Translations under genes and position numbers: made by a program
Assembly: GCF_003968755.1 (NCBI RefSeq)
Contig: NZ_RYDL01000006.1
Coordinates: forward strand, 140,119-204,118
From: Flavobacterium sp. RSP15
GTDB taxonomy: Bacteria > Bacteroidota > Bacteroidia > Flavobacteriales > Flavobacteriaceae
DNA: 64,000 nt
Reading direction: 5' to 3'
The notes under the pieces: model-generated
The model's input: the letters and a program-made list of their open reading frames with translations, nothing else
What the model was told of the DNA's origin: nothing
Database searches by the model: none
In this document: positions 32,372 through 41,759 of the stretch, piece after piece
Position numbering within the stretch: the first letter of the stretch is position 1
Layout: every line of letters starts with the position of its first letter

Positions 32372-35098
32372 TTAAAATTTTAAATTACGCAATCGCAACG
32401 CATTTGCAATTACTGAAACAGAGCTGAAACTCATGGCCAAAGCCGCAATCATTGGCGAAAGCAACACGCCAAAAAACGGATACAAAACACCCGCTGCAAT
32501 TGGAATTCCAAGCGCATTGTAGAAAAAGGCAAAGAATAAATTTTGCTTAATATTTCGCATCACCGCATGACTTAAGTTTTTGGCTTTCACTATTCCTTGC
32601 AAATCGCCTTTCACTAACGTTATTTTGGCACTTTCGATAGCCACATCTGTTCCTGTTCCCATGGCAATTCCTATGTCGGCTTGTGCCAAAGCCGGCGCAT
32701 CGTTGATTCCATCACCTGCCATGGCTACAATTTTTCCTTCGGCTTGCAATCGTTTAATTTCTTTGAGCTTGTCTTCAGGCAAACAACCCGCTTTATACGA
32801 ACTCAAATGCAACTCCTGAGCCACTGCTTTTGCAGTATTTTCATTATCACCGGTAAGCATGATTACCTCAACTCCCTGACGCATCAGTTCTTTTATAGCT
32901 GTGACGCTTGTGGCTTTGATGGCATCTGTAATCGAGACAAATCCCACCGCAATTCCGTCAATTGAAATATAAGAAACCGTTTTTCCGAGTTTCTGTTCGG
33001 CGATAATTTTATTTTCTAATTCTTCGGAAATCGTGGCATTTACCTGCTCCATCAATTTTTTATTTCCGAGCGCCACTTTTTTATCGACTACGGTTCCAAT
33101 AACTCCTTTGCCGGAAATCGCTTCAAAATCCTTGACTTCGATTAATGAAACTACTTTCGCTTTCGCAAAATTGACTACGGCTTGCGCCAAAGGATGTTCG
33201 CTATACTGATTTAAAGAAGCAATACTTTGCAACAAAGAATCTTCTTCATTATTTAAAGAGAATACTTTTTCAACAGAAGGCTTTCCTTCCGTAATGGTTC
33301 CTGTTTTATCGGTAATCAGCACATTTACTTTATTCATATTCTCTAACGCTTCGGCATTTTTTATCAAAACTCCAGATTGCGCTCCTTTACCAACACCAAC
33401 CATCACGGACATGGGCGTGGCCAATCCCAAGGCACACGGACAAGCAATAATTAATACTGCAATCGCATTGATAAATCCATACACCAGTGCGGGTTCAGGA
33501 CCAAATTGTGCCCAAACAAAAAAAGTGATTATGGAAACCCCAACTACAATTGGTACAAAATATTTAGCGATTCTGTCCGCTAGTTTCTGGATTGGTGCTT
33601 TAGACCTACTGGCAGTGTTGACCATTTGTATAATTTGCGAAAGCACCGTTTCCGAACCTACCTTTTCAGCAATCATCACAAAGGATTTATTGCCGTTAAT
33701 GGTTCCGGAGCTAATACTATCGCCTGTTTTTTTATCTACAGGAATGGGTTCACCTGTTATCATCGATTCATCAACAGTACTTTCTCCATCGGTAATTTTG
33801 CCATCCACCGGAATTTTATCTCCCGGTTTTACCCGCAATAAATCTCCTTTTTTGATATCATGAATCGAAATCACTTTATCCCCTTCATTGCTAACCAAAA
33901 CAGCTTCGGTTGGCGCTAACTTCAATAATTCTTTTATCGCTCCACTAGTTTGACTGTGCGCTCTGGCTTCGAGTAATTGCCCCAATAAAACCAACGTTAA
34001 TATCACCGTTGTAGCCTCAAAATAAAGATGAACCGCTCCGTTATCCGTTTTAAATTCATCCGGGAAAATAGCGGGAAAAAACAATCCAACCAAACTAAAC
34101 AGAAAAGCGACTCCAGAACCAATTCCAATCAACGTAAACATATTGAGATTCCAAGTAACTATAGATTTCCATGCACGCTCAAAAAACATCCAACACGCAT
34201 AAAAAACGACAGGAAGTGAAAATAATAATTGTACCCAATTCCACTTTTCTAAATCCATAATTTTCATTATTGGATTATTCGGAATCATATCTGACATGGC
34301 AATAATAAAAATGGGAACTGTAAAAACTACCGCTATTTTCATTTTGCGGACTAAGTTATTGTACACTTTATTTTCTTCAGAAGCGGTGGGTTCCATTGGT
34401 ACTAAATCCATTCCGCAAATGGGACAGGAACCGGGACCGTTTTTGATTACTTCGGGATGCATCGGACACGTGTACCTTGTTTTTGCAACACTCAATTCGG
34501 GAACTTTTTCCAGATTCATTCCGCACACAGGGCAACTTCCCGGTTTATCATAGACTTTTTCCCCCTCACAATGCATCGGACAATAGTATTTGCCTTGCGC
34601 AGTAGCGGGTAAAATTACGGTTGATTTCTCTTGTGGTTTATTCGAACTGCAACACGATTTCTCGATTGTCTTTTCCTTTGCTTCAGATTCTTTTTCTAAA
34701 TACATATTACACACCGAACATCTTCTTGGTTTGTCATACACTTTGTCCCCTTCGCAATGCATGGGGCAATAATATTTCCCGGGAGTGCTAGGATTTTCCT
34801 CCATTTTACTCTCAGCATGCTGATGCTTATCATTACCGCAACAGGATTTCACCTCCGCTTCTTTTTTTATATTGTCAGATTGCTCTTTAGGATGGCTCAT
34901 CTCTATGGTATACTTTCCAGCAGCTGTAAGTGCTTCTTGTAATTTCTCAGTTGGAATGTGTTTTTCCATTGTTATGGTCGCGGTTGCAGCGTCTAAAGAA
35001 ACGACCGCATCAGCTCCATCGATGGCGTTCAATGTTTTCTCCACCTTGCTACGACATCCGTCGCAAGACATTCCAGTGATTGAATAGGTATGTTTCAT
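32372..35098 (-). CDS. copA: Copper-translocating P1B-type ATPase with extra metal-binding domains
   Basis: A 908-residue inner membrane pump. The N-terminal HMA domain carries GMSCDGC (Cys12, Cys15). Three heavy-metal-binding (YHS-like) domains follow at about 112-140, 171-199 and 208-236; the first reads CSVCNM in place of CxxCGM. The ATPase core has eight expected helices, the TGE loop (MITGEPIPV), the CPC motif in IACPCALGLATP, DKTGT (phosphorylation) and GDGINDAPAL. CPC plus HMA points to Cu(I)/Ag(I) export. The gene heads the operon with the multicopper oxidase. Confidence 0.93.
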   Translation of the reverse strand: MKHTYSITGMSCDGCRSKVEKTLNAIDGADAVVSLDAATATITMEKHIPTEKLQEALTAAGKYTIEMSHPKEQSDNIKKEAEVKSCCGNDKHQHAESKMEENPSTPGKYYCPMHCEGDKVYDKPRRCSVCNMYLEKESEAKEKTIEKSCCSSNKPQEKSTVILPATAQGKYYCPMHCEGEKVYDKPGSCPVCGMNLEKVPELSVAKTRYTCPMHPEVIKNGPGSCPICGMDLVPMEPTASEENKVYNNLVRKMKIAVVFTVPIFIIAMSDMIPNNPIMKIMDLEKWNWVQLLFSLPVVFYACWMFFERAWKSIVTWNLNMFTLIGIGSGVAFLFSLVGLFFPAIFPDEFKTDNGAVHLYFEATTVILTLVLLGQLLEARAHSQTSGAIKELLKLAPTEAVLVSNEGDKVISIHDIKKGDLLRVKPGDKIPVDGKITDGESTVDESMITGEPIPVDKKTGDSISSGTINGNKSFVMIAEKVGSETVLSQIIQMVNTASRSKAPIQKLADRIAKYFVPIVVGVSIITFFVWAQFGPEPALVYGFINAIAVLIIACPCALGLATPMSVMVGVGKGAQSGVLIKNAEALENMNKVNVLITDKTGTITEGKPSVEKVFSLNNEEDSLLQSIASLNQYSEHPLAQAVVNFAKAKVVSLIEVKDFEAISGKGVIGTVVDKKVALGNKKLMEQVNATISEELENKIIAEQKLGKTVSYISIDGIAVGFVSITDAIKATSVTAIKELMRQGVEVIMLTGDNENTAKAVAQELHLSSYKAGCLPEDKLKEIKRLQAEGKIVAMAGDGINDAPALAQADIGIAMGTGTDVAIESAKITLVKGDLQGIVKAKNLSHAVMRNIKQNLFFAFFYNALGIPIAAGVLYPFFGVLLSPMIAALAMSFSSVSVIANALRLRNLKF

Positions 35099-35184
35099 TT
35101 TGAAGCTGTATTAAGTTAGCTATACAAATATCCGAATGAAATGACTATCTGTTGTTACACAATTATGGTAGTGATTTGTAAGAT

Positions 35185-35745
35185 TTATAAACTGTCAATT
35201 TGCTTTCTGGTATTCTCTTTCAGTTTTTTAAAGTATGTTGGTGTAAAACCGGTCACTTTTTTAAACTGATTACTTAAGTGGGCTACATTGCTATAGTTGA
35301 GTTTAATCGCTATTTCGCTTAAAGTAAATTCATTATAAACAAGTAACTCTTTTGCTTTTTCAATTTTTTGGGCAATAAAATAATGTTCAATTGTAATTCC
35401 TTCGATTTCTGAAAACAGCTTACTCAGAGTGCTATAATCTTGACTCAAATGTTCCGATAAATAAGTCGATAAATTAATTTTTATTTTTTCATTTCGATAA
35501 TGAACTAAATCAATAATACCGTTTTTAATCTGCTCAATCGTCTTGCTTATTTCATCTTCTAGCATTTCAAAACCAAGGTTCTTAAGATTATTTGCAAGAC
35601 TTTCTATTTCAGATTCCTTTAATTCTCGGGATAGTTCTACCTCGCCTAATTTTATAGAAATAACGGAGAGCTCCATTTTTTCCAACTCTGCTTTCACGGC
35701 CACTTCACAACGACCACAAACCATGTTTTTTATGTATAACTTCAT
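35185..35745 (-). CDS. HMA-AraC fusion regulator
   Basis: A 186-residue protein: an N-terminal heavy-metal-associated-like domain with CGRC (Cys10, Cys13, in KNMVCGRCEVAVKAELE), a middle helical linker, and a C-terminal AraC-type double helix-turn-helix (LVYNEFTLSEIAIKLNYSNVAHLSNQFKKVTG, FTPTYFKKLK). The domain pair suggests direct metal sensing followed by DNA binding. It lies 86 bp upstream of copA on the same strand and probably controls the neighbouring export genes. A deleted copy lies at 46398. Confidence 0.85.
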   Translation of the reverse strand: MKLYIKNMVCGRCEVAVKAELEKMELSVISIKLGEVELSRELKESEIESLANNLKNLGFEMLEDEISKTIEQIKNGIIDLVHYRNEKIKINLSTYLSEHLSQDYSTLSKLFSEIEGITIEHYFIAQKIEKAKELLVYNEFTLSEIAIKLNYSNVAHLSNQFKKVTGFTPTYFKKLKENTRKQIDSL

Positions 35746-36250
35746 TTATAAAGTTTTTTTTACAACGTTTTATCAAAGTTCGTCCTTTTAAGGATAAAAA
35801 AGTAACTTTTTATCGAATATCAATTATTTAAAGCGCTACCAAGCACGTATTTGAAACTTACATTTACAAAAATGATCTGACTTTCCCCAAACCTACTCCT
35901 CTGATTTGCATACGGATGAAGAGAACTTACGAAGTAAACCGCATCCTTAGAGACAAGCAAGCAGCAGCAGTTTAGCGTTGTTTCATTTTTTCCTAAGAAT
36001 TACAAATTTACTTAATTATGTTAAGGGGGAAGCTTGTGGAACTTTAAGAACTTTTAACGAATAAAGACAGCAAAAGCAGCTCATCCCATACCAAAATAAA
36101 TGATACGGTTTATCGGGAATACATTTGTTAAATGCTTTCTAATAAAAAGATTATATTTGCGCGAATATCTCCCCAATAGTGAATTGTGTAAGAAATTAAC
36201 AACAGCATAAAAATCTATTCTTCTCCAAAAAAACAATTAAACACAATTCT
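35746..36250. other. 505-bp divergent intergenic region
   Basis: No gene seen. The half next to the regulator contains an inverted TCCTTTTAAGGA palindrome (about 35783-35794), which could be an operator. The other half holds a -7 candidate for the acyl-CoA synthetase gene at 36152. Confidence 0.4.
36152..36159 (+). promoter_or_regulatory. Candidate -7 box of the acyl-CoA synthetase gene
   Basis: TATATTTG fits TAnnTTTG 91 bp before the start codon. The best TTTG upstream is 23-24 bp away, longer than usual spacing. Confidence 0.4.
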
Positions 36251-37891
36251 ATGCAAAACTTTAATTCACCTTTAGAAGCCTTTCAATATTGGGAAAATAA
36301 AATGCCAAACTCAGTTTTTTTAAAACAACCTCTTAACGGCAAGATTATTAACTATACTTTTGCCCAGGTAGGAGAAGAGTCCCGTAAGATTGCCAATGCT
36401 ATAAAAAACTTTAATCTACCGGAAAGGAGTCATATTGCCTTAATCTCTAAAAACTGTGCGCATTGGCATATGGCAGATATAGCCATCATGATGTCAGGGC
36501 ATGTTTCCATACCTATTTATCCGTCACTTAATGCCTCTTCTATTAATCAAATTTTAGTCCATAGTGAAAGTAAGGCTATTATTATAGGTAAGTTGGACGA
36601 TTTGGAATCTCAACAATCGGGATTTCCAGACATACACAAAATTTGCGTAGGTGTTTATGGTGCTAATAATGGCACTCTTTGGGAAGACATAATTTCAAAT
36701 GGGCAAGAAATAACCAACGTTTATATCCAAAAACCAGACGATTTGTATACCATCATTTATACGTCAGGCACAACAGGAGATCCAAAAGGAGTAATGCATA
36801 CGGTTAATAATTTTATGGAAAGTGTTAAAGCTATTCACGCGCGGTTTCCTTTAGAGGATAATTCCAAACTATTTTCTTTCTTACCAATTGCTCATATAGC
36901 AGAACGTGTATTGGAAAATATAAGTATTGCGATTGGGGCAACAGTAGCTTTTCCAGAATCCTTGCAAAGTATCGCGTCAGATTTAGAAAAAGTACAACCT
37001 AATTTTTTTTTTGCGGTACCCAGAATATGGACCAAGTTTCAAGAAAAAATATTAGAGAAGATTCCACAAAAAAAATTAAGTACGCTGTTGAAAATTCCTG
37101 TTGTAAAGGGATTTATCAAGAAAAAACTACAACAGAAATTAGGCTTGCGCGACGCGAAATATATTATATCAGGAGCGGCACCAATAGCTCCAAGTTTAGT
37201 AAATTGGTTTGAAACTATTGGAATTACAATTTTAGAGGGATACGGCATGTCTGAAGACACTATTATTTCACATTTTAATATAGCAACAGACAATAGAGTT
37301 GGCACTGTAGGAAAAGCTGTTGCCGGCGTAAGCGTTAAAATATCTTCAGAAGGTGAAATTTGTATCAAAAACAAGTGCTTAATGAAAGGCTATTACAAAT
37401 CCCCTGAAATCACAGCTTCCGTTTTTGATGAGGATGGTTTTTTCAAAACGGGAGATATCGGACAGTATGACCACGATGGTTTTTTGACCATTACAGGCCG
37501 GGTGAAAGACCAGTTTAAAACAGACAAAGGCAAATATATTTCTCCTGCACCATTGGAACTAAAACTATCCATAAATAAGGATATTGACCAAATCTGTCTT
37601 GTGGGAACTGGAATTCCCCAACCGATAGCGCTGATTACCTTGTCAGAATTAGGAAAAACCAAATCCAGAACATCATTATGTGTTGGATTAGTTGCAACGA
37701 TGAATCAAATAAACCCGCATATTGAAAAGCATGAAAAGATCGAGAAAGTAATCATTATGAAAGAGGATTGGAGTATAGATAACGGATTAACGACGCCAAC
37801 TATGAAGGTAAAACGTAACGAAATCGAGAAAATCCATCAGGAATTTTACAAATCATGGTTTGAAAACGAGGACAAAGTAATTTTTGAGTAA
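36251..37891 (+). CDS. AMP-forming long-chain acyl-CoA synthetase-like protein
   Basis: A 546-residue adenylate-forming enzyme. P-loop YTSGTTGDPKGVMH (about 172-185), A5-type motif EGYGMSEDT (about 331-339), the TGDIGQYDHDGFLTITGR block and a hinge near QFKTDKGKYISP are all visible. It would activate fatty acids with ATP and CoA. It is slightly shorter than the usual 590-600 residues of bacterial FadD-like enzymes of this branch. It is the only plus-strand gene inside the metal region and has no clear link to it. Confidence 0.88.
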   Translation: MQNFNSPLEAFQYWENKMPNSVFLKQPLNGKIINYTFAQVGEESRKIANAIKNFNLPERSHIALISKNCAHWHMADIAIMMSGHVSIPIYPSLNASSINQILVHSESKAIIIGKLDDLESQQSGFPDIHKICVGVYGANNGTLWEDIISNGQEITNVYIQKPDDLYTIIYTSGTTGDPKGVMHTVNNFMESVKAIHARFPLEDNSKLFSFLPIAHIAERVLENISIAIGATVAFPESLQSIASDLEKVQPNFFFAVPRIWTKFQEKILEKIPQKKLSTLLKIPVVKGFIKKKLQQKLGLRDAKYIISGAAPIAPSLVNWFETIGITILEGYGMSEDTIISHFNIATDNRVGTVGKAVAGVSVKISSEGEICIKNKCLMKGYYKSPEITASVFDEDGFFKTGDIGQYDHDGFLTITGRVKDQFKTDKGKYISPAPLELKLSINKDIDQICLVGTGIPQPIALITLSELGKTKSRTSLCVGLVATMNQINPHIEKHEKIEKVIIMKEDWSIDNGLTTPTMKVKRNEIEKIHQEFYKSWFENEDKVIFE

Positions 37892-38038
37892 ATGAAGTCA
37901 AAATAAAATATCATCACACGAGATAAGCCCAAATTTCTAATTCGGCCCCTTAAACAATTAACACTAGCATTACAATAGACATAGATTACTTTTTCAGCTC
38001 GCTTCAAAAGCGTAAAAATCCGTGAGGTCCTTACTTCA

Positions 38039-39253
38039 TCACATGTTCATTCCTGCCATGGGGTCACTGCCTTTGCGGAATTTATATTCGCTATTAATAG
38101 CGTAAGCTCCGCTAATGACCACTTTTTTATTTGGATCTAACGCTGATTTGATTTCAATCATTCCATTCGATTCCGCTCCGGTTTCAACCATTACATTTTC
38201 AAAAATTCCATGGCTTTTTTCGACCCAAATATAGGTGGCGTTTTGTTCCCTGATAACTGAATCTGTAGGAATAAAGATACCTTTTAGATTGGACTGCGTT
38301 AATCTGGCTACTGCCTGCATTCCTGGTTTTAAACGCAAATTCGGATTAGGCACTTCCATTCTGACTAAAAGTAATCTGGAGTCTGGATTTATCTCCGGAT
38401 TAATAAACGAAATCTTAGCGTTTATGTCATTTTTAGGATAATCCGCAAAAGACAGTATGGCAGACTGTCCTATTTTTAAACTTTTAGCATAGTTTACATT
38501 TACTTGTGTTTCAAGCCAGAGAGTACTTAAATTAGCCACTTTAATTATGGCAGCGCCCTCCATAACATAACTTCCCTCAGTTGCCGTAATTTCCGAAACA
38601 TAACCACTATAGGTACTGTAAAAAATAGTGTAAGGCGAAATTTGGGAACTGATTTTAATACTTTCAATTTGGCCGTTGGACAAGCCAAAGAACAATAGCT
38701 TTTGCTTGGCCGCATTCAACATACTTTTTGCGTTTTTACCAAAATCGCCGGGCATGGACAGTTGTTTGTATGCCGCAAAATAATCTTGTTTGGCTATGGC
38801 TATATCTTCACTGTAGAGTTGGTAAACGGCCTGGTTTTTTTGAATATAATCTCCCCCCGTTTTAAAGTATAATTTCTCGATTCGTCCCATAGCCCTTGCA
38901 GAAATAGTATTCATTGCCTGCTGGTCCATCACCAAAACTCCTGTATAGTTTTCAATCAGACTCGTTTGCGTTTCAGAAATCATCTGTACACTGATATTTC
39001 CCAATTTCATCTGTTGGTCACTGAGCATAATCTCATTAGAAGCAGAATTGTCTTTTTTCATTGGCGTTAAGTCCATCTGACAAATAGGGCACTTCCCTGG
39101 CTTGTCCTCCTTAACCTGAGGATCCATTGAACAGGTATAGTAAATATTTTCTTCTGCCTGATGCTCACTATGCTCTTCCTCATTTTTGCCGTTGCAGGCG
39201 AAGACCAAAACGAAGACCATAAATAGAAACGCTATTATTTTTATCTTTTTCAT
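38039..39253 (-). CDS. RND efflux membrane fusion protein (CusB-like), second copy
   Basis: A 404-residue lipoprotein-type adaptor (lipobox VFACNG, Cys20). A heavy-metal-binding domain lies at about 38-65 (YTCSMDPQVKEDKPGKCPICQM, here described by its Cys positions: CSMDP and CPICQM, with Gln in place of the usual Gly). Barrel-sandwich and beta-barrel regions of HlyD/CusB type follow (IEKLYFKTGGDYIQKNQ, GYVSEITATEGSYV, LRLKPGMQAVARL). It is the last gene of the minus-strand Cus operon, 2 bp after the first CusB-like gene. Two adaptors in one operon may form a hetero-assembly. Confidence 0.88.
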   Translation of the reverse strand: MKKIKIIAFLFMVFVLVFACNGKNEEEHSEHQAEENIYYTCSMDPQVKEDKPGKCPICQMDLTPMKKDNSASNEIMLSDQQMKLGNISVQMISETQTSLIENYTGVLVMDQQAMNTISARAMGRIEKLYFKTGGDYIQKNQAVYQLYSEDIAIAKQDYFAAYKQLSMPGDFGKNAKSMLNAAKQKLLFFGLSNGQIESIKISSQISPYTIFYSTYSGYVSEITATEGSYVMEGAAIIKVANLSTLWLETQVNVNYAKSLKIGQSAILSFADYPKNDINAKISFINPEINPDSRLLLVRMEVPNPNLRLKPGMQAVARLTQSNLKGIFIPTDSVIREQNATYIWVEKSHGIFENVMVETGAESNGMIEIKSALDPNKKVVISGAYAINSEYKFRKGSDPMAGMNM

Positions 39254-39255
39254 AA

Positions 39256-40509
39256 TTATTCCGTTTTTATAAAACTTCCGCTATCAATTAGATACTGCGC
39301 GTTCCTGGCGAGGGTATCGCGGCTAGAGACTCCTTCGATAACCTGAACAAAATCATTGATTTCGATACCTGTTTTTATTATTGCAGTTTTAAACCCATTC
39401 TCTTTTTTGACAAAAACTATCTTTTTAGTCCCAATGCTAACCAAAGCCTGTTTTCTGAGCCAAATTCCTTTTATTGGATTTGTTTCTATAATTCCCTGCA
39501 GTCGCAAACCAACAGGGAATTTCAGATTTTTATTATTTAAATAAACTCTGATTCGGTTGGTTTTTTCGCTTTGATTGAGTTGCGTCTCAATAAAGTTCAC
39601 TTTTGCGTTGAAATAATCCTTTTCATCTAACTCCGACGAAATTCTAATCGGCTGATTGACTTTTACCAGACTATTGTAACCCTGCATTACATTAAAAACA
39701 CCCCAAACTTTATCCGTATTCATTAACTTAAAAACCACCTCGTTTTTCTTAATATAATCTCCTTCCTTAAAAGCCAAAGAAGTTGTTGTTGTCCACGCAC
39801 TTTGCATATTCCCTGTTGTGCTTTTGCCCATGCTTTCCGTTCCCTCTACAATTCCAGTACTTGGACTATAAATAGAAATTACCGGATTTACCCTTTTGGC
39901 TGCAGCCAATGAATTAATATGATGTCCGCTCATTCCGTAAAGCAACAATTTTTGCTTTGACGCTTTTATGATTGAAGCGTTCTCTGGATCATTGGTTATC
40001 AAATAAATATAATTTTGCTGTTCAGTAAGTAATTCTGGGCTGTACAAATCAAACAATTTTTGACCTTTATTCACTTTTTGAAACTTGTAATTCACATACA
40101 TTTTTTCTATCCTGCCACTGATTCTTGCAGCTATGTTTACCGACGAATTAGGGTCGTAAGCAACAAGTCCCGGCACATGCAGCTCACTGCTTATTGTCGT
40201 ATCTATAGGCGTGGTGGTTTGAAAATTCCCCACGACAAATTGATCCGTAGGTCGCAATAAGTGTTCTATCGAATGGTTTTCCTCGGGCTGCTTTTCGCTC
40301 ACTTTTTTCACCAAAGTCATTCCGCAAATAGGGCAATTCCCAGGTTCGTTTCTTATGATTTGAGGATGCATAGAGCAAGTATAAACCTCCTCTTTATGAA
40401 AATGGGTAGTTTGATTATTCGATTTTTCTACAAAATAATAAATTGTGAATCCAACAGTCAGAACCGCGATAGCCAACAAACTATATTTTAAATATTTGTT
40501 CATAATCAT
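39256..40509 (-). CDS. RND efflux membrane fusion protein (CusB-like), first copy
   Basis: A 417-residue adaptor with an N-terminal membrane anchor (about 5-25), a heavy-metal-binding domain at about 43-69 (CSMHPQ ... CPICGM), and the CusB core (RISGRIEKMYVNYKFQKVN, IYSPSTGIVEGTESMG, LNQSEKTNRIRVYLNN). The binding domain could capture Cu+/Ag+ in the periplasm and deliver it to CusA. Its start overlaps the TolC-like stop by 4 bp. Confidence 0.88.
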   Translation of the reverse strand: MIMNKYLKYSLLAIAVLTVGFTIYYFVEKSNNQTTHFHKEEVYTCSMHPQIIRNEPGNCPICGMTLVKKVSEKQPEENHSIEHLLRPTDQFVVGNFQTTTPIDTTISSELHVPGLVAYDPNSSVNIAARISGRIEKMYVNYKFQKVNKGQKLFDLYSPELLTEQQNYIYLITNDPENASIIKASKQKLLLYGMSGHHINSLAAAKRVNPVISIYSPSTGIVEGTESMGKSTTGNMQSAWTTTTSLAFKEGDYIKKNEVVFKLMNTDKVWGVFNVMQGYNSLVKVNQPIRISSELDEKDYFNAKVNFIETQLNQSEKTNRIRVYLNNKNLKFPVGLRLQGIIETNPIKGIWLRKQALVSIGTKKIVFVKKENGFKTAIIKTGIEINDFVQVIEGVSSRDTLARNAQYLIDSGSFIKTE

Positions 40510-41759
40510 TTCGTTTCAAGTTGTTTTTCGATTTCCACCTGAGTATTCAAAATCGCCTGAAGTTTATCTAATTTGTCGATCTGCGCCATATTTAACGCTT
40601 CCCATGAATCCAGCACGACAAACAAATCGCCCGTATTATTTTGCCAGGCCAAAATTGCCGTGTCATAATTTCTTCGCAAGGCAGGAATGATGCTTTTTTC
40701 GGCAATATCATATTGCTTTTTTAGATTTTTTAATTCCGTTTGCATCCCTGAAATCATGCCCGTTGCCTCATTCAGGATCATTTGTTTTTGCCATTCTAGA
40801 CTTTCGTTTTTTATCTTGATGCTATTAATCGTCGCTTTATTCATTTTTGTAGACCAAGGCATCGGAATGCTGACCATAGCCATTAATGTAAATTGCTGCG
40901 GACGGTCGCCAAAGGCAAACATATGATCGTATTTCACGCCAAACTCAGGTAATAATTTCGATTTTTCTGTTTCAATTTTCAACTGATTCAATTCCTTTGT
41001 TCTTTCGATCGCCTGTACATCGCTTCGATTTTCAGAAAGAGAGGTGCTGTCTGATTCGATGAGATCAAATTCATTTAATGTATAGGTAGCATCGATTTCA
41101 AAGTCCGTATTTTTATCCCTTGCCATTAAGGTGTTCAGTACGATTCTTTTTTGGGCAATGTTATTTTCCAACATGACCAACATGCTTTGCAATCCACTGT
41201 ATTGCGATTTAGCCTTGTAGTACGTTGGTAGTTTGTCCATGTTGTATTGATAGCGTATTTCCATACTCTTTATCATGTATTCCAAAAGCAATAAATTATC
41301 ATTGGCGATTTTTATTTTTTTATCCAAGACCAACCATTGGTAATAATTGGCTTTGGCCAAAGCATTCAACTGATTGACGGTGAAATTTTTATTTTCAGCT
41401 TCTACCGAAGACATCGCGTTCATGTAATCAGAATCGGCCCTGAGTTGGGAAGCATTGGGAATCATTTGTGTAAAGCCAAGCATATAAGCACCCATTCCCG
41501 GATTCATTTCGTCCCCTTTCCACATTTTTACATTGTAAGGCGTCATAAACAAACCAGTGTTAATTTGAGGTGCCATCCAACTTTTTGCTCCCTTTGCCGC
41601 AGCATCCATACTTTGAATGTCCGTATCATACATTTTTAACTGTGGATTATTGGTTTTTATTTTACCCAAAACGGCATCCAACGAAAGTGTTTGTGCTACC
41701 ATTCCGACAGCATTTATAAGCAAACAACTTATAATGATATACTTTTTAATGTTTTGCAT
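40506..41759 (-). CDS. TolC-family outer membrane efflux protein (CusC-like)
   Basis: A 417-residue outer membrane channel with signal peptide (1-22, cleavage near VAQ). Duplicated helical repeats of the OEP family are seen (LDAVLGKIKTNNPQLKMYDT, and TKELNQLKIETEKSKLLPEF in the second half). It would complete the CusABC-type conduit. It overlaps the CusA C-terminal part by 14 bp and the first CusB-like gene by 4 bp, so all are co-translated. Confidence 0.88.
   Translation of the reverse strand: MQNIKKYIIISCLLINAVGMVAQTLSLDAVLGKIKTNNPQLKMYDTDIQSMDAAAKGAKSWMAPQINTGLFMTPYNVKMWKGDEMNPGMGAYMLGFTQMIPNASQLRADSDYMNAMSSVEAENKNFTVNQLNALAKANYYQWLVLDKKIKIANDNLLLLEYMIKSMEIRYQYNMDKLPTYYKAKSQYSGLQSMLVMLENNIAQKRIVLNTLMARDKNTDFEIDATYTLNEFDLIESDSTSLSENRSDVQAIERTKELNQLKIETEKSKLLPEFGVKYDHMFAFGDRPQQFTLMAMVSIPMPWSTKMNKATINSIKIKNESLEWQKQMILNEATGMISGMQTELKNLKKQYDIAEKSIIPALRRNYDTAILAWQNNTGDLFVVLDSWEALNMAQIDKLDKLQAILNTQVEIEKQLETK

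Noticed and set aside
33294..33863. Long plus-strand open frame (189 codons) opposite copA
   Set aside because: It is antisense to a well-supported P1B ATPase with all motifs; the frame has no domain signature and arises from the codon pattern of the real gene.
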